Assembly: GCA_031272655.1 (NCBI GenBank)
Contig: JAISTJ010000106.1
Location: 1 to 11,710 of the forward strand
From: Tannerella sp.
GTDB lineage: Bacteria; Bacteroidota; Bacteroidia; Bacteroidales; Tannerellaceae
Direction of reading: 5' to 3'
Length of the DNA stretch: 11,710 nt
A program made the position numbers and the translations under genes. How positions within the stretch are numbered: position 1 is the stretch's first letter; the number at the start of each line of letters is the position of its first letter. A model generated the notes under the pieces. It was not told the DNA's origin, did no database searches, and saw only the letters and a program-made list of their open reading frames with translations. This document shows, one piece after another, positions 1-7,651 of the stretch.

Positions 1-1512
1 CATCCGATGGGTTACGACGCCTACGGGCTGCCTGCCGAGCAGTATGCCATCCAGACAGGGCAACATCCCGCCGTTACGACCGAAAATAATATCGCCCGCT
101 ACCGCGAGCAGTTGGATAAAATTGGCTTTTCGTTCGACTGGAACCGCGAAGTGCATACCTGCGATCCGGAGTTTTACAAATGGACGCAATGGGCTTTTAT
201 TCTGATGTTTAACTCGTATTATAACCTCACCCCCAACCCCTCTCCAAAAGAGAGGGGTAACTCCCTCCCCTTTGGGGAGGGCAGGGGTGAGGTGAAGGGA
301 GGGGTTGCACGCCCGATCTCGGAGTTGATTGAGCATTTTGAAAAGTACGGCTCGGATGGGCTGAATGTGGCGCAGACCGAAGAACTGCATTTCACCGCCG
401 AAGAATGGCTGTTGTGGGATGAGCGCCGTCAGCAGGAAACGCTGATGAACTATCGCATTGCCTATTTAGCAGATACGATGGTCAACTGGTGCCCAAAACT
501 CGGCACGGTGCTGGCAAACGACGAAGTACAGGACGGCATTTCCATCCGCGGCGGGTACCCCGTTGAGCAACGCCGTATGAAACAGTGGTCGTTGCGCGTA
601 TCGGCTTATGCACAGCGGCTTTTAGACGGTCTCGAAACGATTGACTGGACCGATTCGCTCAAAGAAACGCAGCGGAATTGGATTGGGCGTAGCGAAGGGG
701 CAGAAATGGATTTTCCCGTCGCACGTCATTGCGGACAAGATCCGCAATCCCCTGACAGAATTAAGATTTTCACCACCCGCGCCGACACGATTTATGGCGT
801 AACCTTTATGGTTTTAGCGCCTGAAAGCGAGTATGTTGAGCCATTGACTACGCCTGAACAGCGTTCCGAAGTCGCCGCCTATATAGAACAGACCAAGAAA
901 CGCACCGAGCGCGAGCGCATTGCTGACCGTCGCGTAACTGGCGTATTCTCAGGTTCTTTTGCTATCAATCCTGTTAGCGGCGAGGAAATTCCCATCTGGA
1001 TAAGCGACTATGTATTAGCAGGATACGGCACCGGCGCAATCATGGCAGTTCCCGCGCACGACAGCCGCGACTATGCCTTCGCAAAGCATTTCAGTTTGCC
1101 GATAATCCCATTGATTGAGGGCGCCGACATCAGCGAAGATAGTTTTGATGCAAAAGAGGGAATAATGATGAACAGCCCCCGTCATTGCGAGGTACGAAGC
1201 AATCCAGATCAATTAATTCTTAACGGTTTAACCGTAAAAGAAGCCATCGCCAAAACCAAACGTTTTATCGAGGACAATGGTCTGGGCAAGGTGAAAGTCA
1301 ATTACCGCCTACGCGACGCCATTTTCAGCCGCCAGCGCTATTGGGGCGAGCCGTTCCCGATTTATTACAAGGATGGAATGCCATACGCCGTAGCTCTCGA
1401 AGACCTCCCGATACAACTTCCCGAAGTGGACAAATTTCTCCCAACCGAAACGGGTGAACCGCCGCTGGGACGGGCGAAAAGGTGGGAATATGAGGAAAAA
1501 CAACCTTTTTAA
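1..1512 (+). CDS. leuS: Leucyl-tRNA synthetase, 5'-partial and C-terminally truncated
   Basis: Class I aminoacyl-tRNA synthetase charging tRNA-Leu in the cytosol. The frame is open from base 1; translation begins [18 protein letters not shown], typical of bacterial LeuRS just after the HIGH motif, so roughly the first 60 residues lie outside the window. The CP1 editing domain is recognisable: [12 protein letters not shown] at about 772-807 and [19 protein letters not shown] at about 1027-1083. After it come the conserved segments [18 protein letters not shown] and [14 protein letters not shown]. The protein then stops at 1510-1512. Bacterial LeuRS normally runs several hundred residues further, with the leucine-specific domain, KMSKS loop, anticodon-binding and C-terminal domains; none is found in any forward frame before rdgB. 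Three palindromic repeats are inserted in frame near 225-292, 724-757 and 1180-1205. It may be a decaying gene, one half of a split LeuRS, or an assembly product. Family identity is certain; functional state is unknown. Confidence -1.
   Translation, partial: HPMGYDAYGLPAEQYAIQTGQHPAVTTENNIARYREQLDKIGFSFDWNREVHTCDPEFYKWTQWAFILMFNSYYNLTPNPSPKERGNSLPFGEGRGEVKGGVARPISELIEHFEKYGSDGLNVAQTEELHFTAEEWLLWDERRQQETLMNYRIAYLADTMVNWCPKLGTVLANDEVQDGISIRGGYPVEQRRMKQWSLRVSAYAQRLLDGLETIDWTDSLKETQRNWIGRSEGAEMDFPVARHCGQDPQSPDRIKIFTTRADTIYGVTFMVLAPESEYVEPLTTPEQRSEVAAYIEQTKKRTERERIADRRVTGVFSGSFAINPVSGEEIPIWISDYVLAGYGTGAIMAVPAHDSRDYAFAKHFSLPIIPLIEGADISEDSFDAKEGIMMNSPRHCEVRSNPDQLILNGLTVKEAIAKTKRFIEDNGLGKVKVNYRLRDAIFSRQRYWGEPFPIYYKDGMPYAVALEDLPIQLPEVDKFLPTETGEPPLGRAKRWEYEEKQPF
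225..292. repeat. Compound palindromic repeat inserted in frame in leuS
   Basis: Outer arms CCTCACCCC (225-233) and GGGGTGAGG (284-292) are perfect inverted repeats. Between them sit two more perfect hairpins: CCCCTCT (237-243) with AGAGGGG (251-257), and CCCTCCCC (263-270) with GGGGAGGG (274-281) around a TTT loop. The single strand could therefore fold into a three-way junction. It translates as the low-complexity peptide [11 protein letters not shown]...FGEGRGEV, which is foreign to LeuRS: flanking residues FNSYYN and [15 protein letters not shown] are normal family sequence. From memory, this type of G/C-rich palindrome is dispersed in many Bacteroidota genomes. Confidence -1.
724..757. 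repeat. Palindromic repeat (CGTCATTGCGG type) inserted in frame in leuS
   Basis: The element holds a perfect 8-base inverted repeat, ATTGCGGA (728-735) and TCCGCAAT (741-748), around the loop CAAGA, preceded by CGTC and followed by CCCCTGACA. It encodes the peptide [11 protein letters not shown] between normal LeuRS sequence (AEMDFPV on the left, [16 protein letters not shown] on the right), at the entrance of the CP1 editing domain. The core CGTCATTGCG is shared with the elements at 1180 and at 9096-9225. Confidence -1.
1180..1205. repeat. Repeat half-element (CGTCATTGCGAGG...GAAGCAATCC) inserted in frame in leuS
   Basis: The 26 bases match the reverse complement of 9200-9225 at 25 of 26 positions by eye; the one difference is T at 1193 against C. 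They encode [10 protein letters not shown] between normal LeuRS sequence (KEGIMMNS on the left, [12 protein letters not shown] on the right) within the editing domain region. Only one arm of the palindrome seen at 9140-9225 is present here, so this is a partial or one-armed copy. Confidence -1.
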
Positions 1513-1591
1513 TTGCAGAATCGCAAATCCGGCGGGGATATAATTTTCACTGTTTTTTTTCGTTATAACATTAATTAATAGAAAAAAAAGG

Positions 1592-4450
1592 ATGAAAGAA
1601 CTTGTTTTTGCTACTAACAATTTACATAAGCTTGACGAGGTGAAGTCTATTTTGTCGGATGAGGCGCAGGTCTTGAGTTTGGACGAGATCGGTTGCCACG
1701 ACGACATTCCGGAAACGGCTGAAACGATAGAAGGAAACGCCTTACAGAAAGCACGTTATGTGAAAGAGCTTTACGGGTACGACTGTTTTGCGGACGATAC
1801 CGGTCTTGAGGTTGAGGCATTACAAGGCGCTCCGGGCGTGCGTTCCGCCCGTTATGCAGGCGATAATCATGATTCCGAAGCCAATATTGACAAGTTGTTG
1901 AGTAACCTGAAGGGCGAAGATAATCGCAAAGCCCGCTTCAGGACTGCGATAGCTTTGATTTTAGAAGACAAAACCGAACTGTTTGAAGGAATTGTTAATG
2001 GCCGTATTATTGAGGAACGAAGGGGGAAGTCGGGCTTCGGCTATGACCCTGTTTTTGTGCCGGACGGATATGACGAGACGTTCGCCGAGATGAGCAAAGA
2101 TGAAAAAAACAAGATTTCACATCGCGCAAGGGCGGTCGGGAAACTGTACGACAGGCTGCGTCAAATCGCAATGCTTATCATGATAGCAATGACTTTGAAC
2201 GCGCAAAATGCAAAAGATTGGACTACGTACCTTGCTTATCATGAGGCGACAGGAATAGCTGAAACCAACAACCGCGTTTTTGTGCTTGCCGACGGCGCGT
2301 TGTATAGCTATGGAAAAGATGATAATGAGATAGTTACGTATTCAAAACAAAATGGGTTGAGCGATACGGAAATCAAGATTATAAGGTATAATCCTGATAC
2401 TCATACACTTGTAATCGTATATACGAACGGAAACATAGATTTGCTTGATGATGACGGCTTTAAAAACATGCCCCATCTGAAAAACGCCTCAAATATTCAA
2501 AACAAAACAGTCAATGATGTCTATTTCAAAGACAATTTGGCATATCTGTCTTCCGAATTTGGAATATTGGTGTTAAATCTCACTAAAAAAGAGGTTTATG
2601 ACACCTATCGGCTTGAACAAGGCGTTAATTCGGTCTGTATCAGGGGAGAACAGATTATAGCTTCGACGGCGAACGGATTGCTGACCGCTTCGATAAAGGA
2701 TAATCTGCTTGATAAAAATGTTTGGAAGAGTAAAAACATTGACAATAAGGATATTAGCGGCAGCGAAGTGATGCGAATACGGCTGTTTAAGGACTATCTG
2801 ATATATTGTGTCAAGGATAAAGGACTGTATTACGAAGCGCAGGATGGAACAATCAAACTCCTTATGAGTCAGGCATATATAAAAGATATGGTAGTTCAAT
2901 CAAACCGCCTGTTGGCATATACGCCTGATTATCTGTATGTTTATTCCGATATTGACAAAAGTAATTATGTAAATATTAATCCGGTTAACGATGTAACTTC
3001 GCTTAAAGAAGACGATGTTTATTGGATAGCGTCAGGCGGTAATGGTCTGAAAGGCATACGGTTAAGTGGCGACAAGGCTTCGGAGATTGTTTCCGGCATC
3101 ACGATTAACAGCCCCAAGCGTAACAACAACTATTTTATGACATTCAACAAAAACAGGTTGCTGATAGCCGGCGGCGGCAGGTATTTAGACCGCTACCGCA
3201 TACCGGGGACGCTGTGCGTTTACGAAAATGGTGAATGGACTAATTTGGACGAACAAAAAGTAAATCAGGAAATTATAAAAATTATTGGCAGCGAAAGTAC
3301 TGATTATCTGGGAGTAGCAGTTGATCCGTCTGATGAAAACCATTATTTTATAGCCACTTACGGTGAGGGAATTATAGAACTCAGGAACAATGAGTTTGTT
3401 GAACTGTACAATACCAGAAACAGCACATTAAGGTCTGCTATCGGCGACAATAATAATTATGTGCGCGTCGGGAGCGTTATTTTTGACAAAGACGGCAACC
3501 TGTGGTCGCTTAACAATCTTGTGAAAGACGCTGTCAATGTGCGCAAGGCGAGCGGCGAGTGGGTTTCGCTTTATTATCCGCAGCTGAACAATGCCGACAA
3601 GATAGACAAGATAATGATCACGTCGAAGGGTCACAAATGGATAAATATCCCTTATGAAGGCGGGATTTTCGTGCTTGATGACGGCGGCACGATTGATGAC
3701 ACTTCCGACGACAAATACAACTTTTTCCGCTCGTTTCGCGACGCGCAAAGCAGCACCGGCGATGTGCTTGCTGCGAGCGACTATCTATGTATGGTTGAAG
3801 ACCTCAGCGGAACGGTCTGGATAGGCACAAATATAGGACTGTTGCGATGCGGTACGCCTTCGCGGGCTATTGAAAATCCCGAGCAGTTGAGCTGTTCGAG
3901 GTTAATACGCGACAGCGAGGCCTATTTCCTTAGTGGTGAATCGGTTACGTCGCTTGCGGTAGATGCCGACAACCAGAAATGGATAGGCACAGCTACCCAG
4001 GGAGTGTTCCTTATCAACGAAGACGGCTCGGAAACGATTTACAATTTTAACACCGACAACTCGCCGCTGTTGTCGAACGCAATTACGACCATAGCGATCA
4101 ATAACGAAACGGGCGAAGTGTTTTTTGGCTCCGATAAGGGTTTGGTGTCGTTTAAGAGTGGAGTGGTGAGCGGAAAGGCCTCTTTTTCTGATGTTTACGC
4201 CTTCCCTAATCCCGTTCGTCCCGATTTTAGCGATAAAGTAACGATTACAGGGCTGAAAAACAATGCCAATGTGAAGATAACCGACATTAGCGGCAACCTG
4301 ATATATCAGGGTCGTGCGGTAGGCAGCAATATGGTTTGGAACTGCCGCAGCGCTCGTGGCGAAAGGGTTTCTTCGGGCGTCTATTTAGTCATTGCCGCTA
4401 CGTCTGACGGTGCGGAAAGCGTAGTAACGAAGATAGCTGTCGTGAAGTGA
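1592..4450 (+). CDS. rdgB: RdgB/HAM1 NTP pyrophosphatase fused in frame to a PorZ-like protein
   Basis: A single 952-residue frame without a stop. Residues 1-193 are a complete RdgB (Ham1/ITPase family), which hydrolyses dITP, XTP and other non-canonical purine triphosphates to monophosphates in the cytosol. Seen: the substrate-binding start [11 protein letters not shown] (7-17), the catalytic [11 protein letters not shown] (67-77, acidic pair D68/D69), [12 protein letters not shown] (79-90), [10 protein letters not shown] (148-157) and the terminal [14 protein letters not shown] (172-185). RdgB is usually about 195 residues, so the domain is full length and then runs straight into a signal-peptide-like stretch and PorZ. 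The start at 1592 follows an A-rich leader ending AAGG right before ATG. It lies 79 bases after the truncated leuS. A cytosolic enzyme joined to an exported protein makes little functional sense, so a lost stop codon, frameshift or internal start should be considered. Domain identity is sure; the fusion as a working protein is doubtful. Confidence -1.
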   Translation: MKELVFATNNLHKLDEVKSILSDEAQVLSLDEIGCHDDIPETAETIEGNALQKARYVKELYGYDCFADDTGLEVEALQGAPGVRSARYAGDNHDSEANIDKLLSNLKGEDNRKARFRTAIALILEDKTELFEGIVNGRIIEERRGKSGFGYDPVFVPDGYDETFAEMSKDEKNKISHRARAVGKLYDRLRQIAMLIMIAMTLNAQNAKDWTTYLAYHEATGIAETNNRVFVLADGALYSYGKDDNEIVTYSKQNGLSDTEIKIIRYNPDTHTLVIVYTNGNIDLLDDDGFKNMPHLKNASNIQNKTVNDVYFKDNLAYLSSEFGILVLNLTKKEVYDTYRLEQGVNSVCIRGEQIIASTANGLLTASIKDNLLDKNVWKSKNIDNKDISGSEVMRIRLFKDYLIYCVKDKGLYYEAQDGTIKLLMSQAYIKDMVVQSNRLLAYTPDYLYVYSDIDKSNYVNINPVNDVTSLKEDDVYWIASGGNGLKGIRLSGDKASEIVSGITINSPKRNNNYFMTFNKNRLLIAGGGRYLDRYRIPGTLCVYENGEWTNLDEQKVNQEIIKIIGSESTDYLGVAVDPSDENHYFIATYGEGIIELRNNEFVELYNTRNSTLRSAIGDNNNYVRVGSVIFDKDGNLWSLNNLVKDAVNVRKASGEWVSLYYPQLNNADKIDKIMITSKGHKWINIPYEGGIFVLDDGGTIDDTSDDKYNFFRSFRDAQSSTGDVLAASDYLCMVEDLSGTVWIGTNIGLLRCGTPSRAIENPEQLSCSRLIRDSEAYFLSGESVTSLAVDADNQKWIGTATQGVFLINEDGSETIYNFNTDNSPLLSNAITTIAINNETGEVFFGSDKGLVSFKSGVVSGKASFSDVYAFPNPVRPDFSDKVTITGLKNNANVKITDISGNLIYQGRAVGSNMVWNCRSARGERVSSGVYLVIAATSDGAESVVTKIAVVK
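2171..4450 (+). CDS. porZ: PorZ-like T9SS attachment-complex protein (C-terminal module of the fused frame)
   Basis: This is the second module of the fused frame, residues 194-952. I place a possible internal start at the ATG at 2171. From it the protein reads [12 protein letters not shown], a hydrophobic stretch ending in a plausible signal peptidase I site (LNA-Q); the arginines of a usual n-region (DRLRQ) lie just before this ATG, inside the RdgB tail. [26 protein letters not shown] is typical of the PorZ N-terminal beta-propeller. Repeated propeller-like blades follow, for example [17 protein letters not shown] and [18 protein letters not shown]. The last ~88 residues (from about 865) match a T9SS C-terminal sorting domain: [35 protein letters not shown] and SSGVYLVIA. 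In Porphyromonas gingivalis PorZ works with PorU, PorV and PorQ on the cell surface, anchoring cargo to A-LPS. Length (about 759 residues) fits the family. Family call is strong; the start is uncertain. Confidence -1.
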   Translation: MLIMIAMTLNAQNAKDWTTYLAYHEATGIAETNNRVFVLADGALYSYGKDDNEIVTYSKQNGLSDTEIKIIRYNPDTHTLVIVYTNGNIDLLDDDGFKNMPHLKNASNIQNKTVNDVYFKDNLAYLSSEFGILVLNLTKKEVYDTYRLEQGVNSVCIRGEQIIASTANGLLTASIKDNLLDKNVWKSKNIDNKDISGSEVMRIRLFKDYLIYCVKDKGLYYEAQDGTIKLLMSQAYIKDMVVQSNRLLAYTPDYLYVYSDIDKSNYVNINPVNDVTSLKEDDVYWIASGGNGLKGIRLSGDKASEIVSGITINSPKRNNNYFMTFNKNRLLIAGGGRYLDRYRIPGTLCVYENGEWTNLDEQKVNQEIIKIIGSESTDYLGVAVDPSDENHYFIATYGEGIIELRNNEFVELYNTRNSTLRSAIGDNNNYVRVGSVIFDKDGNLWSLNNLVKDAVNVRKASGEWVSLYYPQLNNADKIDKIMITSKGHKWINIPYEGGIFVLDDGGTIDDTSDDKYNFFRSFRDAQSSTGDVLAASDYLCMVEDLSGTVWIGTNIGLLRCGTPSRAIENPEQLSCSRLIRDSEAYFLSGESVTSLAVDADNQKWIGTATQGVFLINEDGSETIYNFNTDNSPLLSNAITTIAINNETGEVFFGSDKGLVSFKSGVVSGKASFSDVYAFPNPVRPDFSDKVTITGLKNNANVKITDISGNLIYQGRAVGSNMVWNCRSARGERVSSGVYLVIAATSDGAESVVTKIAVVK

Positions 4451-4459
4451 GTAAAAACG

Positions 4460-4491
4460 AAAAGAGCCCAGCGTCTCCGCTATGCTCTTTC
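4460..4491 (+). terminator. Hairpin after porZ, probable terminator
   Basis: AAAGAGC (4461-4467) pairs with GCTCTTT (4484-4490), and inside it AGCG (4470-4473) pairs with CGCT (4478-4481) around the loop TCTC, giving 7 + 4 base pairs with a small CC/AT internal loop. It starts 10 bases after the porZ stop. No long T-run follows on the + strand, so it is not a classic intrinsic terminator, but place and stability suggest transcript end formation or 3'-end protection. Confidence -1.
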
Positions 4492-4624
4492 CTGCCTTAA
4501 AAACCTAAAATATGAAAAAACTAAACTAAAATTGAACTTTTGACTTGTAATAGTTTATTAGGTTTAATTGCTAATATGTTAAATATTATTTATTTCCGAG
4601 GCTGAAAAAATATTAAATTGAAAG

Positions 4625-5182
4625 ATGAAGATAGAAAACCCTGACAGTATAAGCAAACTATTGCTTCACGTCTGTTGCGCTCCATGTTCGACGGCGATAG
4701 TGGAGTGTTTGCTTGAAAATGGCATCAAGCCGGCGTTGTTCTACTACAATCCGAACATTTATCCTGCGGAAGAATACGAGCGGCGTAAGGCTGAATCTGT
4801 GCGTCATGCGGCTTCCCTGGGGCTTGAATTTATTGATGCCGACTATAATCATGGTTTGTGGCGCGAGGCCGTCAGAGGGCATGAGGGCGAGCCAGAGCGC
4901 GGCGCGCGATGCCTGCAATGTTTTAAGCACAGGCTTGCGGTAACAGCGAAGTTCGCTTATGAAAACGGTTTTAAGACGTTTGCCACAACCCTCGCCTCGT
5001 CGCGGTGGAAAAGTTTAGAACAGATAGCTCAAGCCGGCGATTATGCTGCTTCGATGTTTAAAGGTATGAAATTTCTTGCGCAAAACTGGCGCAAAGGCGG
5101 TCTCAGCGAGCGGCGCAGCGCTCTCATTCGTCAGTATGGCTTTTATAATCAGCAATATTGCGGATGTGAATACAGCATATAA
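4625..5182 (+). CDS. queH: Epoxyqueuosine reductase QueH
   Basis: QueH (formerly DUF208) reduces epoxyqueuosine to queuosine at position 34 of GUN-anticodon tRNAs, the last step of queuosine synthesis; it is an iron-sulfur enzyme not homologous to QueG. The family's cysteine motifs are visible: HVCCAPC (15-21, Cys17/18/21), ARCLQCFKHRL (94-104, Cys96/99) and the terminal YGFYNQQYCGCEYS (171-184, Cys179/181). YNPNIYPAEEYERRK (41-55) and the TTLASSRWKS segment (121-130) are also family features. At 185 residues it is full length, somewhat on the short side. The ATG at 4625 follows an A-rich leader (TTGAAAG) without a good Shine-Dalgarno site. No other queuosine genes are in the window. The 174-base gap upstream holds the porZ hairpin and AT-rich sequence; I found no convincing promoter there. 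Confidence -1.
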   Translation: MKIENPDSISKLLLHVCCAPCSTAIVECLLENGIKPALFYYNPNIYPAEEYERRKAESVRHAASLGLEFIDADYNHGLWREAVRGHEGEPERGARCLQCFKHRLAVTAKFAYENGFKTFATTLASSRWKSLEQIAQAGDYAASMFKGMKFLAQNWRKGGLSERRSALIRQYGFYNQQYCGCEYSI

Positions 5183-5216
5183 AAATAACAATTTACATTT
5201 TTTAATGCAACATACG

Positions 5217-5247
5217 CTTGTCGGTTCAATTAAAAGCAGTATCTTTG
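5217..5247 (+). promoter_or_regulatory. Bacteroidota-type promoter for the amidase gene
   Basis: The -7 box TATCTTTG (5240-5247) is a perfect match to TAnnTTTG. A -33 box CTTG (5217-5220, three of four matching TTTG) lies 19 bases upstream, the usual spacing. It starts 35 bases after the queH stop and ends 29 bases before the amidase ATG, which supports the 5277 start and a transcription unit separate from queH. Confidence -1.
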
Positions 5248-5276
5248 CAAAATCTTTTCAACAAGGTATTTTAAAG

Positions 5277-6404
5277 ATGAAAAACTTCTGTTTGCTGCTA
5301 CTGATGGCGCTTTTGGCCGGCCTGACCGATGTTCAGGCCCAGAAGTCTTTTTGTGTCGTAATAGATCCGGGACATGGCGGAAAAGACCCCGGTTGCGTCG
5401 GCTCAATCATTAATGAAAAGGTTATAAATCTGTCGGTTGCGCTTAAAGTCGGCGCACTTATTGAAAAGAATTACAACGACGTAAAAATTATTTATACGCG
5501 CAAGACGGATGTGTTCATTCCTCTTGACGAGCGGGCGAATATTGCCAACAGGAACAAAGCCGACCTGTTCATCTCTATCCATACAAACGCCGCCAGAAGA
5601 GGCAACAGCGCCTTCGGGACGGAGACTTACACGCTCGGATTAGCCAATTCGGACGAGAATCTGAACGTCGCTATGCGCGAAAACTCCGTAATCCTGATGG
5701 AAGACGACTATATGCAGAAATACGAGGGTTTCGACCCCAAATCAAGCGAGTCGTATATTATTTTTGAGTTTATGCAGACCAAACACATGGAGCAGAGCGT
5801 TTTTCTTGCTTCGGAGATCCAAAAGTCGTTTGTTGCGGTTAAGAGGAAAAATCGCGGGGTGCGGCAGGCGGGTCTGCTTGTATTGAGGAAAACGAGCATG
5901 CCTGCGGTGCTTGTGGAGCTGGGGTTCATATCCAACCGCCCCGAAGAGCGTTATATGGCTTCCGATAACGGCCAGAACACGCTTGCAAAATCTATCTACA
6001 ACGCTTTTGCCAACTTCAAGAGCGATTATGAGCGCAAGAACGGCAATCTGATTTCAGCTGCGCCTCCCAAAACGGAAGTCATCACGGATGAAGACTTGTC
6101 GGACAGTCCGTCTTCACCGATTTCGGAATCGTTACGGGACGACGGGGGAGCCGCTAATGCCAAGACCGACGAGATTATCTATAAAGTGCAGATACTCACC
6201 TCGGAACGTAAGTTGCCGGTTACCGACAAGCGTTTCAAGGGATACAGCGAAATATCTTATTATCAGGACAAAGGCATTTATAAATACACCTACGGTGCAA
6301 CGTCCGACTACAATAAGATACAGAAAATGTTACGCAAAGCCGCCAAAGATTTCAAGGGCGCATTTATTATCAAAACAAAAGACGGGCAACGTTTACCAAA
6401 TTAA
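5277..6404 (+). CDS. N-acetylmuramoyl-L-alanine amidase (Amidase_3) with C-terminal SPOR-like domain
   Basis: Zinc amidase cleaving the bond between N-acetylmuramic acid and L-alanine in peptidoglycan; exported, acting in the periplasm in daughter-cell separation or wall turnover. Residues 1-21 are a signal peptide (MKNFCLLLLMALLAGLTDVQA, cut before QKS). Amidase_3 motifs follow: VVIDPGHGGKDPG (27-39, zinc ligand His33), NEK (Glu47), DLFISIHTNA (96-105, His102) and VLVELGFISN with catalytic Glu214. A polar linker at about 260-298 (EVITDEDLSDSPSSPISES) leads to a SPOR-like module at about 300-370 (IIYKVQILTSERKLP...GAFIIKTKDG), a fold that in related proteins binds denuded septal glycan. I chose 5277 because the upstream in-frame ATG at 5076 would overlap queH, put foreign sequence before the signal peptide, and lie upstream of the promoter. 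The mlaD-like gene follows after 11 bases, so they are probably co-transcribed. Confidence -1.
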   Translation: MKNFCLLLLMALLAGLTDVQAQKSFCVVIDPGHGGKDPGCVGSIINEKVINLSVALKVGALIEKNYNDVKIIYTRKTDVFIPLDERANIANRNKADLFISIHTNAARRGNSAFGTETYTLGLANSDENLNVAMRENSVILMEDDYMQKYEGFDPKSSESYIIFEFMQTKHMEQSVFLASEIQKSFVAVKRKNRGVRQAGLLVLRKTSMPAVLVELGFISNRPEERYMASDNGQNTLAKSIYNAFANFKSDYERKNGNLISAAPPKTEVITDEDLSDSPSSPISESLRDDGGAANAKTDEIIYKVQILTSERKLPVTDKRFKGYSEISYYQDKGIYKYTYGATSDYNKIQKMLRKAAKDFKGAFIIKTKDGQRLPN

Positions 6405-6415
6405 AAAAATTAAAG

Positions 6416-7300
6416 ATGAAGAAGAAATTTTCAAATGAAGCCAAGATAGGACTTGTTACAGTGTTGAGTTTGACTATGTTGTACATAGGTGTAAACTACA
6501 TGAAGGGTATAAACCTCTTTAAACCTGCGAATTACTACTATGTATCGTGTGCAAATGTCTATGACATAACGATTTCAAGTCCGATTTATGTTGAAGGATT
6601 TAAAGTTGGGCTTGTCCGCGACATTGAGTACGATTATTCGACGGTGAACAGGATAACGATGGAGATAAGGCTCGACAAGGGCATGAAAATCAACAAAGGG
6701 AGCTATATTTCAATCGAATCTACGCTTTTGAGCGGTGCAGAGCTGCATATCAAGCTCAACAAGTACGTAAACGAATACTATGCTGCCGGCGACACTATCG
6801 AAGCCCGCATGAAAACAGGGATTGTGGCGGAAGTGGAGGAGAAAATTCTGCCCGGGGTGAACGACATGCTGCCGAAGATAGATTCCATCCTGACGGGCTT
6901 GCAGACGCTGATGAACAGTCAGGCGTTGATGCAATCAATTGATAATCTGCAAAATTCGACAAAAAGTCTTGAAACGTCAATGCAGAAACTGAACGTCATA
7001 CTTGGCAACGACATCCCTGCCATCACAACCGAGCTGAAGACCACTTCGCAAAACCTGTCGCTTTTCAGCTACAATATCAACCGGTTAGAGCTTGAACAAA
7101 GCATCAAAAGCCTCAATTCGGCTCTTGAAAACATTGATACACTGACGGCAAGGCTTAACGCTAAGGACAACTCGCTCGGCTTGCTGCTCAACGATACGCT
7201 TCTGTACAACAATTTTAACCGCACACTCAATCACGCTTCGGGTTTATTGCTTGATTTTCAGCAGAATCCAAAACGGTACGTCAGATTTTCTCTCTTTTGA
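6416..7300 (+). CDS. MlaD/MCE-family lipid-transport protein
   Basis: MCE-domain proteins are the periplasmic substrate-binding parts of ABC-type lipid transporters (Mla in Escherichia coli), anchored in the inner membrane and passing phospholipid between membranes. Seen: a short cytoplasmic N-terminus (MKKKFSNEAK), one membrane helix at about residues 11-27, and an MCE domain at about 38-118 (YYYVSCANVYDITISSPIYVEGFKVGLVRDIEYDY, then GSYISIESTLLSGAELHIKL). After it comes a long helical, probably coiled-coil region (about 140-270) rich in Ser/Asn/Leu heptad-like repeats (SIDNLQNSTKSLETSMQKL). The ending DFQQNPKRYVRFSLF is, from memory, usual for Bacteroidota members, so the 294 residues look complete. 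The matching permease (MlaE) and ATPase (MlaF) are not in the window. The ATG at 6416 lies 11 bases after the amidase stop in an A-rich leader, implying one transcript. Confidence -1.
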   Translation: MKKKFSNEAKIGLVTVLSLTMLYIGVNYMKGINLFKPANYYYVSCANVYDITISSPIYVEGFKVGLVRDIEYDYSTVNRITMEIRLDKGMKINKGSYISIESTLLSGAELHIKLNKYVNEYYAAGDTIEARMKTGIVAEVEEKILPGVNDMLPKIDSILTGLQTLMNSQALMQSIDNLQNSTKSLETSMQKLNVILGNDIPAITTELKTTSQNLSLFSYNINRLELEQSIKSLNSALENIDTLTARLNAKDNSLGLLLNDTLLYNNFNRTLNHASGLLLDFQQNPKRYVRFSLF

Positions 7301-7651
7301 AATCCGTAATTTAGACTTAATCTAAATATCGGAAAAAATCACGGGAAAGGAAAAATTTTTCAAGCTGTTGATATAAGTGGGAACTCGGGCGGTTTGAACA
7401 TTTTTTAAATAAAATTTGCGATAAAAAGAAATAACTTTCAAAACGCTTATTTTAAGCAAAAAACGAAAAAAGCCCCTTGATAAAAATCGCTGAAAATCAG
7501 AGTGTTATTCTTAACTTTTTGAAACCAAAAACAATAACTAATTTTTCAATTTTCAAAATAAAATCGCGATTTTTTTTTTCAAAAATTATTCCAACCTTTG
7601 CAGTACGAATTTTAGTACGAGAGTCGTTATTTTTATTTTTAATGTATTAAT
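7301..7651 (+). other. AT-rich non-coding gap between the mlaD-like gene and dnaA
   Basis: There is no credible gene in these 351 bases. Near the left end ATTTAGA (7309-7315) and TCTAAAT (7321-7327) form a 7-base inverted repeat around CTTAA, 9 bases after the mlaD-like stop; it could be a weak terminator or a protein-binding site. The middle is A/T-rich with many short homopolymer runs (for example nine T at 7571-7579). I found no good TTATCCACA-type DnaA box; the nearest is AGTGGGAAC near 7376-7384, a poor match. The right end holds the dnaA promoter candidate. Confidence -1.
7570..7620 (+). promoter_or_regulatory. Candidate dnaA promoter with direct repeat at the expected transcription start
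   Basis: AACCTTTG (7593-7600) matches the -7 box TAnnTTTG except at its first base. At the -33 distance lies a T-run (7570-7579) rather than a clear TTTG. Just downstream the heptamer AGTACGA occurs twice, at 7602-7608 and 7614-7620, a 12-base repeat period covering the expected transcription start (about 7606). No Shine-Dalgarno site precedes the ATG at 7652; the leader is A/T-only (TTTTTAATGTATTAAT). Confidence -1.

Noticed and set aside
1513..1591. Continuation of leuS after a frameshift
   Set aside because: Translating the three forward frames through this stretch gives no LeuRS-like sequence, and only 79 bases are available before rdgB.
1309..1707. Minus-strand open frame of 132 codons across the leuS end and rdgB start
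   Set aside because: It overlaps the well-supported rdgB start and leuS end on the other strand and has no recognisable motif; taken as a shadow frame.
4538..4566. Promoter for queH (TTTG at 4539-4542, TAGGTTTA at 4559-4566)
   Set aside because: The -7 box lacks its final G and the spacing is only 16 bases, so it does not meet the pattern seen at the amidase and mazG genes.
5076..5276. A 67-codon N-terminal extension of the amidase frame starting at 5076
   Set aside because: It overlaps queH in another frame, would bury the signal peptide, and lies upstream of a good promoter whose transcript would exclude it.
7301..7651. Replication origin (oriC) next to dnaA
   Set aside because: The gap is AT-rich, but I found no cluster of TTATCCACA-like boxes; the best candidate near 7376-7384 is a weak single match. 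GC skew over the whole chromosome would decide.
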